Of a stretch of 64,000 nucleotides of DNA, positions 45,650 to 54,628 are shown in pieces (the stretch's first letter is position 1; every line of letters begins with the position of its first letter). Location: positions 140,357 through 204,356 of the forward strand of contig CBFHMG010000004.1 in NCBI GenBank assembly GCA_965656935.1. Direction: 5' to 3'. The notes beneath the pieces were generated by a model. That model ran no database searches. It was not told where the DNA came from and saw only the letters and a list, made by a program, of their open reading frames with translations. A program made the translations under genes and the position numbers. Origin of the DNA: M30B80 sp965656935. GTDB taxonomy: Bacteria > Pseudomonadota > Alphaproteobacteria > Rhodobacterales > Rhodobacteraceae.

Positions 45650-46690
45650 TCAGGTCTGTGGCAATGCGGCTTTCACGGCGGGGGCGACTTCGGTGCCAAG
45701 CAATGTGATCGAGCGTTGCATTGCTTCCGTATCCAGCATGGCCGTGCTCATCTGGAAAGACAGCCGCGATATGCCTCCAAGCGTGTTATGTGCGGCAAGC
45801 ACCTTTTCACGAACTGAGTGCGGGCTACCCACCAAAAACGCTCCATGCGGGCCGCACATTGCATCGAATTGTGGGCGGTTGGGGGGCGGGAAACCCCTTT
45901 CCTTCCCGATATCGGCCATCACATGCGCCCATCCGGGATAAAACGCATCGCGGGCTTGCTCGTCGGTATCGGCGACAAACCCCATCGCATGAATACCAAG
46001 CTTGAGCGTCTGCGGCGGATGGCCTGCCTGTTGGCCTGCCGCATAGTAAAGATCAACCAGCGGACGGAACCGCGCAAAACTGCCGCCAATAATTGCGATC
46101 ATCAATGGTAGGCCAAGACGGCCCGCGCGCTCGAAGGAGGCGGGTGTTCCGCCAACGCCTAACCAGACGGGCAGTTTGTCCTGATAGGGGCGGGGATAGA
46201 CGCCTTGGCCGCTTAATGCGGGGCGGAAGCGGCCTTGCCATGTTACATGGGTGTCTTCGCGCAGCTTGAGCAGCAGATCGAGCTTTTCGGCAAATAGCGC
46301 GTCATAATTCTGCATGGCGAAGCCGAAAAGCGGATAGGCCTCACCAAAGGAGCCGCGCCCCACAACAATATCGGCGCGCCCTTTGGAGATCAGGTCGATG
46401 GTGGCGAAATCTTGAAAGACACGAACGGGATCAGCGGCGCTGAGTACCGTCACGGCACTGCTGAGGCGGATATTGGTGGTTCGCGCAGCGGCGGCGGCAA
46501 GGATCACGGCGGGGGCTGCGTCAAGAAATTCGGCACGGTGATGCTCGCCCATTCCAAAGCAGTTCAGCCCCACACGGTCGGCGGTTTCAACCTCGGCAAG
46601 CAGGTTTTCCATCCGCTCGGCCGCAGGCACGATATGCCCTGTTGCGGGGTTGGGCATAAGGGCTGCGAAACTGTCGATGCCGATTTCCAT
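45650..46690 (-). CDS. LLM-class flavin-dependent oxidoreductase
   Basis: 346 residues with luciferase-like monooxygenase features: EIGIDSFAALMPNPATGHIV, FGMGEHHRAEFLDAAPAVIL, FATIDLISKGRADIVVGRGS, and YPRPYQDKLPVWLGVGGTPA. The TIM-barrel enzyme should use reduced flavin. The substrate is unknown. It stands alone on the minus strand, with an empty stretch of about 290 bases between it and the type I exporter gene. Confidence 0.9.
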   Translation of the reverse strand: MEIGIDSFAALMPNPATGHIVPAAERMENLLAEVETADRVGLNCFGMGEHHRAEFLDAAPAVILAAAAARTTNIRLSSAVTVLSAADPVRVFQDFATIDLISKGRADIVVGRGSFGEAYPLFGFAMQNYDALFAEKLDLLLKLREDTHVTWQGRFRPALSGQGVYPRPYQDKLPVWLGVGGTPASFERAGRLGLPLMIAIIGGSFARFRPLVDLYYAAGQQAGHPPQTLKLGIHAMGFVADTDEQARDAFYPGWAHVMADIGKERGFPPPNRPQFDAMCGPHGAFLVGSPHSVREKVLAAHNTLGGISRLSFQMSTAMLDTEAMQRSITLLGTEVAPAVKAALPQT

Positions 46691-46827
46691 GTCGTCTCCG
46701 ATCCAAGCTCAAAGGCGCCGCTGCAAGGCGCGGGGCTCTCATGTCAGATATTGTGCCTGACGACGGCATTAAATGCGCGAATAAGCGCAGAAAATGCGCG
46801 CGGGGTGACCAGATCGCGGCGCGGTGG

Positions 46828-47235
46828 CTAGCCCGGCATCTTATCGAAGGCGGGGATGGCGTCATCCAGCAGGGTCGCGGTCATTTTGCTGGAGGCATAG
46901 ACATTCACTTTTGGCGCGAATTCTTCTTGTTCATTGATCACGCCCGCCCGCAGCCCAAGCATGCCGTCCCGCGCTGAGTTCTGCGTGAAAAGCGGTGTCC
47001 CGCAGGTGCCGCAGAAGGATTTTGTCATCGTGCTGCCGCGGTCGGATCTGTGTTGGAAGGTTTTCGGAGTGCCACTGACCGTGACATCGTCGCGCTTCAT
47101 GATCATCAGCGTGGCATAGGCGCTGCCCGTAGATTGGCGGCAATCGGTGCAATGGCAATTGGCCATGATAGGCACCTCGCCATTCGCGACAAAGGAAATC
47201 TCACCACAGAGGCATTGGCCTGTCAGCTTGGTCAT
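46828..47235 (-). CDS. GFA family (glutathione-dependent formaldehyde-activating) protein
   Basis: 135 residues with the GFA zinc-site pattern: GQCLCGEISFVA, ANCHCTDCRQSTGSAYATLM and KSFCGTCGTPLFTQNS, giving seven cysteines and a histidine arranged as in the family. Members were named after a formaldehyde-glutathione enzyme, but most have unproven activity. It is a single gene on the minus strand between the LLM gene and the Liv transporter. Confidence 0.92.
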   Translation of the reverse strand: MTKLTGQCLCGEISFVANGEVPIMANCHCTDCRQSTGSAYATLMIMKRDDVTVSGTPKTFQHRSDRGSTMTKSFCGTCGTPLFTQNSARDGMLGLRAGVINEQEEFAPKVNVYASSKMTATLLDDAIPAFDKMPG

Positions 47236-47318
47236 CGGGTATCCTTTCGGGGGGCTGGCGTGTTTGCCTGACCGAGCCTAGGGGATTTCCACCAATCAGC
47301 AAGAAGAAAGAGGCGCTG

Positions 47319-48014
47319 TTACACGCCCAGATAGGTGTGGATTTTTGCGGGGTTCGCGCGCAATTCTGCGCCTGTCATCGTATCGAGATTGCGCCCGTTC
47401 TCAATGAAGGTTGCCTGATCGGCGACAGCCAAAATGGCGTCGATCCGTTGCTCGACCAGAACCACCGCCAATCCGTCATCGCGCATGCGCAGGATGACAT
47501 CGCGGATCAACTCGATCATCGAGGGTTGCAGCCCTTCTGTCGGTTCGTCCAGCAAAAGCACTTTGGGGCGCAGACACAGCGCGCGGGCGGTGGCCAGCAT
47601 CTGTTGTTCGCCCCCCGAAAGGGTGCCTGCCGCTTGGTTCAATCGTTCACGCAGGCGCGGGAACATCTCTAGCACCCAGTCGCGCGTCTCAAGGCTTTCC
47701 TTGCGCACCATCAGCCCCATCTCGATATTTTCCGACACCGTGAGCTGCGGAAACAGGCGGCGGCCCTGTGGCACATAGCCGATCGCATGTTTGGGCACCT
47801 GATGAGGGGGCAGGTCGCTGAGCGTGGTCTCCTCCAGCGTGATCTGGCCCGCGCCAAGGGGCAACAGCCCCATGATGGATTTCATAGCCGTGGTCTTGCC
47901 CGCCCCGTTGCGGCCCAAAAGGCAATGGATCTCGCCCGCCCGCGCGGTGAAGGAGACACCATAGAGCACTTTCACGCTTTCATAGGCGACATGGATATCC
48001 TCAACCCTCAGCAT
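47319..48014 (-). CDS. livF: Branched-chain amino acid-type ABC ATPase (LivF)
   Basis: 231 residues. Walker A is GRNGAGKTTAMKSIMGLL, the signature GTLSGGEQQMLATARALCLR, and Walker B LLLDEPTEGLQPSMIELI. The pattern YVPQGRRLFPQLTVSENIEM is typical of LivF. It powers the transporter together with LivG, whose gene overlaps by 14 bases. It is last in the operon livK-livH-livM-livG-livF. Confidence 0.92.
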   Translation of the reverse strand: MLRVEDIHVAYESVKVLYGVSFTARAGEIHCLLGRNGAGKTTAMKSIMGLLPLGAGQITLEETTLSDLPPHQVPKHAIGYVPQGRRLFPQLTVSENIEMGLMVRKESLETRDWVLEMFPRLRERLNQAAGTLSGGEQQMLATARALCLRPKVLLLDEPTEGLQPSMIELIRDVILRMRDDGLAVVLVEQRIDAILAVADQATFIENGRNLDTMTGAELRANPAKIHTYLGV

Positions 48015-48726
48015 TGTTTGTTCCTAGATAGGCTGATTTGACGGCGGCATTTTCGCGGATTTCGTCTGGCGTTCCGCTGGCGATGATCTCGCCGGCATCA
48101 AGCACGGTGATCTGCTCGGCGCTGCGCATGACCACATCCATATTATGCTCGATCAACAAGATGGTGGTCTTGCCCGCCAGTGACTTGATCAGGGCTACAA
48201 ATTCCGAGATTTCGGCCTCGGCCAGACCTTGGGTCGGCTCATCCAGAATGAAGAGTTGCGGGTCTTGAGCAAGGCCCATGGCAATCTCAAGGACGCGCTG
48301 GTGACCATAGCTCAGATCACCCGCGATCTGCTCGGACCGCTCCGCCAGATTGATGCGCTCCAACACGGCATCGACCTTGGCTTGCACCTGTTTCTCGGGC
48401 AAATGCCCCGCGCGCCGCACCGCCAGTGCCACATTCTCGCGCACCGATAAATTCCCAAAGACCGAGGTGATCTGGAACGTATAGGCCATGCCAAGGGCGA
48501 TGCGTTTATGGGCGGGTAGCGCGCTGATATCCTTGCCGTTGAAAAAGACCTGCCCCGAGGTCGCGGGGATCCGCCCGCAAAGCATGCCCACAAAGGTGGA
48601 TTTGCCCGCGCCATTGGGGCCGATCAGGGCCATGATCTGGCCCTGTGCCAGTTTGAAATCGATATTCGTGGCGGCTTTGATGCCATCGAATGTCTTGGTC
48701 AGACCACGGGTTTCAAGCAGGGTCAT
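48001..48726 (-). CDS. livG: Branched-chain amino acid-type ABC ATPase (LivG)
   Basis: 241 residues from the ATG at 48726, which overlaps the livM stop (ATGA); an ATG at 48735 is also in frame. Walker A GPNGAGKSTFVGMLCG, signature GDLSYGHQRVLEIAMGLAQD, and Walker B LFILDEPTQGLAEAEISEFV are visible. It couples with LivF to drive uptake. The substrate class (amino acids, amides or urea) is set by the binding protein and is not certain. Confidence 0.92.
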   Translation of the reverse strand: MTLLETRGLTKTFDGIKAATNIDFKLAQGQIMALIGPNGAGKSTFVGMLCGRIPATSGQVFFNGKDISALPAHKRIALGMAYTFQITSVFGNLSVRENVALAVRRAGHLPEKQVQAKVDAVLERINLAERSEQIAGDLSYGHQRVLEIAMGLAQDPQLFILDEPTQGLAEAEISEFVALIKSLAGKTTILLIEHNMDVVMRSAEQITVLDAGEIIASGTPDEIRENAAVKSAYLGTNNAEG

Positions 48727-49667
48727 GGCAGCCATTTCAGGCCTCGTTTGCGCAATTCGCCACCCAGACCTTTCGGGGCAAAGAGGGTTAGCAGCACCAA
48801 GACCACGCCCGCAATCAGCATATAGGCATCGGTGACATTGCTGGACCACTCAATCAGATAGAACAGGAAGACCACGCCGATCAGCGGGCCAATCGTTGTG
48901 CCAGCGCCACCCAATAGAACCCAGACCAGCGGCAAGATCGAATATTGCACGGTGGCAAAGGTCGCGCCGACATAGCCAAACAGCAGCGCATAGGCCGCCC
49001 CCGCAACGCCCGAAAGAGTGCAGGACAGGATCACGGCGATCAATTTCAGCCGCCATGTGTCATAGCCAAGCATTCGCGCGCGTTCTTCATTCTCGCGGAT
49101 CGCGATCAGCGCGCGCCCGAGGCGGGATTTGACCAAAGCGGCCGTGCCCAGAAAGCTGGTCGCGAACAAGATGAGTGCGGCCCAGAATTTTGTGGCCTCT
49201 TGCGTCAGGTCCAACCCCCATAGCGTGCGCTGGATTTGGGTCAGCACAAAGCCCTCATCCCCGCGCGTGCTTGCCCCGAAATAGAGGATGGTGAGATAGC
49301 CCGCCTGCGCGAACATCAGCGTCACGATCATGAAGGCGACTTCCTTGGTGCGCAGCGCGAGAAACCCGACCGCCACCGCCACCAGCGCCGTAAACACCAC
49401 CGAGATCATCAGCGCCACCGATGTCGGCACCCCCAGATACGAGACCGACATCCCGAACCCATACATGCCTGCCGCAAAAAACAGCGCATGCCCGAGGCTG
49501 AGCAGGCCCGTATAACCAAAGAGCAGGTTATACCCCATCGCATAGACCGCCAGCACCAATATCCGCGCCAGATTGCCAGCGTGATAGGCGGGCAGGGTGA
49601 AATAGAGCAGCACCAAAAGCGCCACAATGCCTGCATGGAACAGGTAGGATTTGCGAAGATCACTCAT
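48723..49667 (-). CDS. livM: Branched-chain amino acid-type ABC permease (LivM)
   Basis: 314 residues starting MSDLRKSYLFHAGIVALLVL. About eight to ten hydrophobic helices with the LivM pattern LARILVLAVYAMGYNLLFGY, TGLLSLGHALFFAAGMYGFG and RIL-type loop SRLGRALIAIRENEERARML. The end GTTIGPLIGVVFLFYLIEWS is also typical. The start overlaps the livH stop by one base, showing tight coupling. Confidence 0.92.
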   Translation of the reverse strand: MSDLRKSYLFHAGIVALLVLLYFTLPAYHAGNLARILVLAVYAMGYNLLFGYTGLLSLGHALFFAAGMYGFGMSVSYLGVPTSVALMISVVFTALVAVAVGFLALRTKEVAFMIVTLMFAQAGYLTILYFGASTRGDEGFVLTQIQRTLWGLDLTQEATKFWAALILFATSFLGTAALVKSRLGRALIAIRENEERARMLGYDTWRLKLIAVILSCTLSGVAGAAYALLFGYVGATFATVQYSILPLVWVLLGGAGTTIGPLIGVVFLFYLIEWSSNVTDAYMLIAGVVLVLLTLFAPKGLGGELRKRGLKWLP

Positions 49668-50590
49668 CAATCCCGTTTTCCCATCAAACCTTGCGGGCGG
49701 AAGACCAGCACCATGGCTACCGCCAATGTCGCAATGATTTTCGCCAATGTAGGCGAGAAGAAGACCGATATGATCCCGTCACTCATCCCGATCAGAATGG
49801 CCGCCACCACCGTGCCTGGAAGGCTGCCAAGCCCGCCGATGATCACCACGATGAAAGACAAAAGCAGCGGGTCATGGCCCATCAGGTAATGGGCTTGCTG
49901 GACAGGCACGATCAAGACCGCACCCACAGCCGCCAGCCCTGCACCAAGCCCGAAGACATAGGCAAAAACCCTATCCACGGGCACCCCAAAGGCTTGCGCC
50001 ATATCGCGGTCTTGCTGGGTGGCGCGCATGATCAGGCCAAATTTGGTCCGCGTCATCAGCAGCCAGATGCCCGTCAGGATCACCACAGCGGCAAAGATCA
50101 CGAACAGCTTGTAGCTGGTGACGCTCAGCCCCCAAGGGTAGAATATCTCAAAGCCGTTCTCGCCCCATTCAAACCATGGCAGGGCAATGCGTTGGTTGAA
50201 GGGGGGATCCACAGGGCGTGCATCGGGCCCGAAGCCCATCAATGCGGATTGCTGGATGATATAGAGCAGGCCAATCGTGGCCACGATGGTCCGCTCAGGG
50301 TTGTAATTGACCCGCTGCAAGATCAACCGATCCGCCGCCGCCGCCAATACGCCCACCAGCAAAGGCGCGATCAGCAAAGCCCCGACAAAACCAATCGCAG
50401 AATGCCCGCCAAGGCTGGTTGAGATAAACCACGCAAATACCGCGCCGAGCATGAAAAATTCGCCATGGGCCACATTCACGACGCGCATAACGCCGAACAC
50501 GATGCTGAGGCCCATAGCGGTGAGTGCCAGAATGGCAGCCGTCACGGCTCCCTCAAGCGAGGCTAGAAACAGATGAGGTCCGAAATCCAT
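49667..50590 (-). CDS. livH: Branched-chain amino acid-type ABC permease (LivH)
   Basis: 307 residues from the ATG giving MDFGPHLFLASLEGAVTAAI. LivH features: LTAMGLSIVFGVMRVVNVAH, GEFFMLGAVFAWFISTSLGG, MRATQQDRDMAQAFGVPVDR and IIGGLGSLPGTVVAAILIGM. It forms the membrane channel with LivM. It begins 25 bases after the binding-protein gene. Confidence 0.92.
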   Translation of the reverse strand: MDFGPHLFLASLEGAVTAAILALTAMGLSIVFGVMRVVNVAHGEFFMLGAVFAWFISTSLGGHSAIGFVGALLIAPLLVGVLAAAADRLILQRVNYNPERTIVATIGLLYIIQQSALMGFGPDARPVDPPFNQRIALPWFEWGENGFEIFYPWGLSVTSYKLFVIFAAVVILTGIWLLMTRTKFGLIMRATQQDRDMAQAFGVPVDRVFAYVFGLGAGLAAVGAVLIVPVQQAHYLMGHDPLLLSFIVVIIGGLGSLPGTVVAAILIGMSDGIISVFFSPTLAKIIATLAVAMVLVFRPQGLMGKRD

Positions 50591-50615
50591 GAGTGTTCCC
50601 GCCTGAGGGCCGTGA

Positions 50616-51914
50616 TCAGAAGGACATTGCCGTGTAGTCGACCTCGTCCTCATAGAGCGTGTCCTCAATCGAGGTCTGATGCACGCGCACCAGTTTCCCG
50701 TCCTGCAATTGAGTGATGCTCTGTTTGCCAAAGACCTGATGCGTTTTGCCGTTGAACAGCTTGTCCCCTTGCGGGTGATCATCGCTCTCGGGCATGTCGG
50801 ACATGGCCTCAACCGCCTCGATCAGCGCCGTGCGATCCGCGGTGGTTTGATAATTCGCAGCCTCCATGCCCGCCTTGATGATATTGAGCGTCTCCCAAAC
50901 CCCGAACATATGGGCAAAGGTCGAGACATCCTGCGGATCATCGGTTGAAGCGCCGTTTTCATCCACACCGACTGCCGCACGATAGGCCGCTTCATAGGCG
51001 GTTTGATCGGTTTGGGAATAGCGCGGCATGCCTTCCCAGAAATAGGAGCCATCAAGAAACTCAAGGCCCGAGCTGTTCACATCAACCGCTTCAAGGCTGT
51101 CGATAAAGCCAAACAGGGCAGGGCCTTGGCCGCCAAAGAACTCGCCCATCTCACGCACGAAGGTCAGAACCGCAGGGCCGACCATGACGTGGTAAACCAC
51201 CTCGGTCTCACGCGGGATAGCGGGGAAATAGCGGGTGAAGGAGGTCTCGGACGGGGGCACCGCAATGGAGGCCACGATCTCGCCGCCTTGGGCTTCAATC
51301 GCTTGGCTGAAGAAATCGCGGTGATCATGGCCAAAGGCGAAATCGGGATAGATCATGGTGACCTTCTTGCCGACAGTATCGGCGATGAAGGGGGCCATGG
51401 ATTGCACCTGACTTTTCACATCCGTGATGCCGGGCTGAAGGGTCCAGCGGTTCAACATGCCGCTGGCCACATGGTGCCCTTCGGAGACCACGAAATAGGG
51501 CAGTTCCAATTCGGCCGCGCGCGGGGCCGCGCCGATCACCACATGGCTGAACAAAGGCCCGAAGGCGAGGTCGCAATTGTCACGCGTTGCAAAGCGCTCC
51601 AGCACTTCGGCTGCGCGGCGGGGGTCGGTGCCGTCATCCTCGGCCACAATCTCGACCTCACGGCCATTGATTCCGCCCATTCCATTGATCCGCTCGACAG
51701 CGGCGGTCGCCACGCGGTCATACCAGCGCCCATAGGAGGAGCCGATCCCCGTGCGATGCACCTGAAAGCCAAGCTTGATCGGACCTGCCGATTGCGCATG
51801 CGCGAAACGCGCGGCACTTGGCAGGAAACTAGAGGCCCCAGCCACACCAGCGGCCGCGCCAATCGTCGTTAATGCTTTACGGCGGCTGAGGCCTGCGGAT
51901 GTTTTTTTAATCAA
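50616..51914 (-). CDS. Liv-type periplasmic binding protein (amino acid/amide family), TTG start
   Basis: 432 residues from a TTG start at 51914 with AAGGAGA about 7 bases upstream; a longer frame has no ribosome site. A twin-arginine-like signal (SRRKALTTIGAAAGVAGASS) precedes the Peripla_BP_6 fold (IKLGFQVHRTGIGSSYGRWY, VERINGMGGINGREVEIVAE, DGTDPRRAAEVLERFATRDN). It delivers the ligand to LivHMGF. It resembles the amide/urea branch as much as the leucine branch, so the ligand is open. Confidence 0.88.
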   Translation of the reverse strand: MIKKTSAGLSRRKALTTIGAAAGVAGASSFLPSAARFAHAQSAGPIKLGFQVHRTGIGSSYGRWYDRVATAAVERINGMGGINGREVEIVAEDDGTDPRRAAEVLERFATRDNCDLAFGPLFSHVVIGAAPRAAELELPYFVVSEGHHVASGMLNRWTLQPGITDVKSQVQSMAPFIADTVGKKVTMIYPDFAFGHDHRDFFSQAIEAQGGEIVASIAVPPSETSFTRYFPAIPRETEVVYHVMVGPAVLTFVREMGEFFGGQGPALFGFIDSLEAVDVNSSGLEFLDGSYFWEGMPRYSQTDQTAYEAAYRAAVGVDENGASTDDPQDVSTFAHMFGVWETLNIIKAGMEAANYQTTADRTALIEAVEAMSDMPESDDHPQGDKLFNGKTHQVFGKQSITQLQDGKLVRVHQTSIEDTLYEDEVDYTAMSF

Positions 51915-51995
51915 TTTTGTTCTCCTTATAGGCGTGGAACATGACTTAATTTTTGTGGCACTCAAACGATCAGTAAAGGTTTCTGGGTGGCCGCA

Positions 51996-53417
51996 CTATA
52001 CCCCTCTGGGGGATGCAAGCAGCCATAGCCCGAACACTGTATAGGCCACCATAAACACTCCAAGCGGGATCTGGCTAAGGGTGGCTGCGCGCGGCGATTG
52101 GAATAGATCAAGCGCGCGGCAATGGGCGACGATAACGGCCAACACATGCCCGAGCACCACAATACCCGCCTGCGTCAGCCAGATCGGCCGCACGCTGTCC
52201 ATAGAGTTCAAAAACCCCGTGGTCACCCTGGTATCCCCCAACCCAAACAAATTCGCGCCGACCGCCAAAGGATCGCCAAAGGCTGCCAGCAGGTATTGCC
52301 CGTCAACCAAGAAGGTCACTGTAAAATGCGAGGCGTGGAAGGCCAAGGCAATTGGCAAAATGGTTGGAGAAAATACTCTAAACATCTGGGAGAAGGTAAT
52401 TTTTGCGCCCATGTCTTGGGCGCGGTTTCCCAAAACCTGCCCGCACCACATAGTCAGCGCAAACAGAGCGATGAGGGCTGCCACAGACAGGATCATCCCG
52501 ATGATCGAGGGCAGGATCACAGCCGTTCGCCCAGGAAATGCGAGCGGATTGATCCCGATCTGGCCAAGCCACCAGAAGGTCTCTTTCAGCCCGTCAAAAC
52601 TGCCCAATCCAAGTATAATCAACGCGAAAATCGCAGGCCCCCAAGCCGAGATGTCACCGCGTGCAAGCTGCCAGCCCAAACAGCCGATCCGCAGGGTCTT
52701 GTCATAGCTGATGATCGAGACGCGGGCGATTTGAGCGAAGAACAGCGTCAAAGGCTCGCCCCGCGTGAGCCATGTTTCCCGTCCGAAAACCACCATCGCG
52801 ACAAGATGAAAGAGCCAATAAAACAACACGATTTGCGCCAATCTGTCGGGATCGGCAGGGGCAGGATCGACGATGGAGAAGCCGAACATCAGGCAAAATC
52901 CTGCAATCGCAGGCGCGACCCCCCAATTTTGTGGCAAATTCAACAATGGGGCGCTGTCCTGTCGCCCAAAAATGAGGCGATGCAGCCCCGTCCACGGGTT
53001 TATCAACCGCCAGAGATCGCCAAATACCCCCACAAAATTGAAAAGCACGATCCAGACGCCAACCCAAACCATCAAAGGCAGGAGATTCGTCAAAGGATCG
53101 CGCGGGCCTGTCATGCCGATCAGCACGAGGCCCAAGACCACTGCCGTCGCCGCAAGGCTGATGAAATCGGCTGCGCCGCGGGGCAGCGAGGGGGTGGGCA
53201 AGTGTAGCGGGCGAAACAAACGCTCCAGCCAGTGGCGGGGCACAAAGCCCACGATCAGAACGGAGGCCAGAACCGATAGAACCCCGCCCGTGATATAGGC
53301 CTCGGTCGGCAAAAGAAGGACGAAAGCCTGCTCGGAGACATGGGCATTTGCGCCCTGTGCTGGTAGCAGGAAGGCGGCGGTGAGGATAAGGTTACGCAAC
53401 CTGTTTGTGACCATCAT
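51996..53417 (-). CDS. Large membrane protein of unknown function (about 11 helices)
   Basis: 473 residues. A likely signal or first helix (LILTAAFLLPAQGANA) is followed by about ten hydrophobic segments (for example SVLASVLIVGFVPRHWLERL, FISLAATAVVLGLVLIGMTG, LVAMVVFGRETWLTRGEPLT, IIGMILSVAALIALFALTMW). Conserved-looking polar patterns are NPWTGLHRLIF, GRETWLTRGEPL, HASHFTVTFLVDGQYLLAAF and the HVLAVIVAHCRALDL helix. I do not recognise the family. A divergent gene 64 bases away encodes a possible metal-binding exported protein, which hints at a shared role. Confidence 0.8.
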   Translation of the reverse strand: MMVTNRLRNLILTAAFLLPAQGANAHVSEQAFVLLLPTEAYITGGVLSVLASVLIVGFVPRHWLERLFRPLHLPTPSLPRGAADFISLAATAVVLGLVLIGMTGPRDPLTNLLPLMVWVGVWIVLFNFVGVFGDLWRLINPWTGLHRLIFGRQDSAPLLNLPQNWGVAPAIAGFCLMFGFSIVDPAPADPDRLAQIVLFYWLFHLVAMVVFGRETWLTRGEPLTLFFAQIARVSIISYDKTLRIGCLGWQLARGDISAWGPAIFALIILGLGSFDGLKETFWWLGQIGINPLAFPGRTAVILPSIIGMILSVAALIALFALTMWCGQVLGNRAQDMGAKITFSQMFRVFSPTILPIALAFHASHFTVTFLVDGQYLLAAFGDPLAVGANLFGLGDTRVTTGFLNSMDSVRPIWLTQAGIVVLGHVLAVIVAHCRALDLFQSPRAATLSQIPLGVFMVAYTVFGLWLLASPRGV

Positions 53418-53481
53418 CGCGCCTTTGGAAATTGGAAATATTTGTTAGCATATTATCGAGATGGACGTGAAAGGAATGCAT

Positions 53482-54267
53482 ATGCGCGCGGTCTTCGGGA
53501 TCGGGGCTGTGGTTTTGCTCTTGGGCTCGGCTGTGCTCATCTCTCGCGGTTTTGGGCCATCTGGCACGGTTGTCTTGTCGAATGCGCGGGCCGAGCTGTC
53601 AATGATGGCGCTCAATTCCGTCGATATCTTCGTGACCATGCAAAACGGGGCGGAACCTGATCTGCTCTTGGGGGCGTCTTCCGCCCTCGGGCCGGTCGAG
53701 CTGATCAACCCTGATGATGCAGGCGCACCACCTATTCCTGCTTTCAATGATGTCTCGCTGTCGTTGGATGGGGTGTTTCTGCGGCTCAGCGGCTTTGACA
53801 GCCTGCCCGAAGAGGGGCAATTGCTGCCCTTTACGCTGGTTTTCGAAAATTCGGGCGCGCTGTCCTCGCGCGCGGTGATGGGGCGCGCGGCTGATCTGCA
53901 TGGCACCCATCAAGCCTTGGGCGATCTGTGGGAGGGGGAGGAATTGGTGGCCGAGGGCCACGCCCTGCCAAGCCTTGATCTGTCGATGACCCAGCTGGAT
54001 GACGGCGGCTGGCAGGTCATCTTGGAGACCCGTGATTTCACCTTTGCCCCTGACAGCCCCGAGCCGGAACATGTGCCAAGCCATGGGCATGCGCATCTCT
54101 ATATCAACGGGCTCAAGGTCCAGCGCATGCATGGGCCCGAGGCCGTGATCGGTGCTTTGCCGCAAGGCGCGTATCTGGTGCGCGCGGCGATCAATTCCAA
54201 TGATCACCGCCCCTATATCGATGCCAATGGCCCGATCGAGGCTGTGCTGCGGCTGCGCGTTGAATAA
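53482..54267 (+). CDS. Exported protein with a PCuAC-like domain and a His-rich metal-site candidate
   Basis: 261 residues from the ATG at 53482 (AAAGGA 6 bases upstream; ATGs at 53461 and 53476 are alternatives). The N-terminal hydrophobic segment (VFGIGAVVLLLGSAVLI) anchors or exports it. The first half resembles the copper-chaperone PCuAC fold (VTMQNGAEPDLLLGASSALG, then VELINP), but lacks its His/Met ligands. The second half has HVPSHGHAHLYINGLKVQRM followed by HGP, a strong candidate metal site. It is divergent from a large membrane protein gene; together they may handle copper, which is inferred. Confidence 0.7.
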   Translation: MRAVFGIGAVVLLLGSAVLISRGFGPSGTVVLSNARAELSMMALNSVDIFVTMQNGAEPDLLLGASSALGPVELINPDDAGAPPIPAFNDVSLSLDGVFLRLSGFDSLPEEGQLLPFTLVFENSGALSSRAVMGRAADLHGTHQALGDLWEGEELVAEGHALPSLDLSMTQLDDGGWQVILETRDFTFAPDSPEPEHVPSHGHAHLYINGLKVQRMHGPEAVIGALPQGAYLVRAAINSNDHRPYIDANGPIEAVLRLRVE

Positions 54268-54289
54268 CGCCAAGCGCCTTAGCACAATC

Positions 54290-54530
54290 CGTCCACGCCT
54301 CTGAAATGCGCGGCCTCCAGCCCGCCCATGCCGCCAAGCATTCTGGAGCCGGTGCAATCGGGTCATCTTCCAGACATGGGGATGATGGTAATTGATGGCG
54401 AGATTTGCAGCCACCGAAGCCGCAACACGCCACCTGCACAAAACCTGCCCGAGGTAGAGGCCTGACCAAACGGCTCGAAACCTACCCGAAAATCCTGCTC
54501 TGGCGGGATCGCGCGCGCTACGATAAATGT
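54290..54530 (-). pseudogene. Possible degenerate pterin-carbinolamine dehydratase remnant
   Basis: One minus-strand frame reads ASVAANLAINYHHPHVWKMT, then WRHGRAGGRAF, which aligns with the HHP and TH..GG motifs of 4a-hydroxytetrahydrobiopterin dehydratase. Other expected motifs are missing or shifted and there is no clean full frame or ribosome site. It may be a decayed gene next to dusA. The match is by eye and weak. Confidence 0.3.
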
Positions 54531-54628
54531 CTGGCATGGAGAGAAAACCTGAAAACATCCTCCCTTGGCGCCTGTCCGTCGCGCCTATGATGGATTGGAC
54601 GGGTTTAATTTCAAATTCAATTTGTTAG
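54527..54628 (+). pseudogene. dusA: 5' fragment of dusA, cut by an island junction
   Basis: The frame starts at an ATG at 54527 (or 54536) and reads RKPENILPWRLSVAPMMDWT, the unmistakable start of tRNA-dihydrouridine synthase A. Immediately after this motif (about 54600) the DusA sequence ends, and the frame runs into unrelated codons and a TAG at 54628. DusA reduces uridines in tRNA D-loops. The break falls at the segment used as attachment site by dusA-specific integrases. The rest of dusA is not in the window. Confidence 0.85.
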
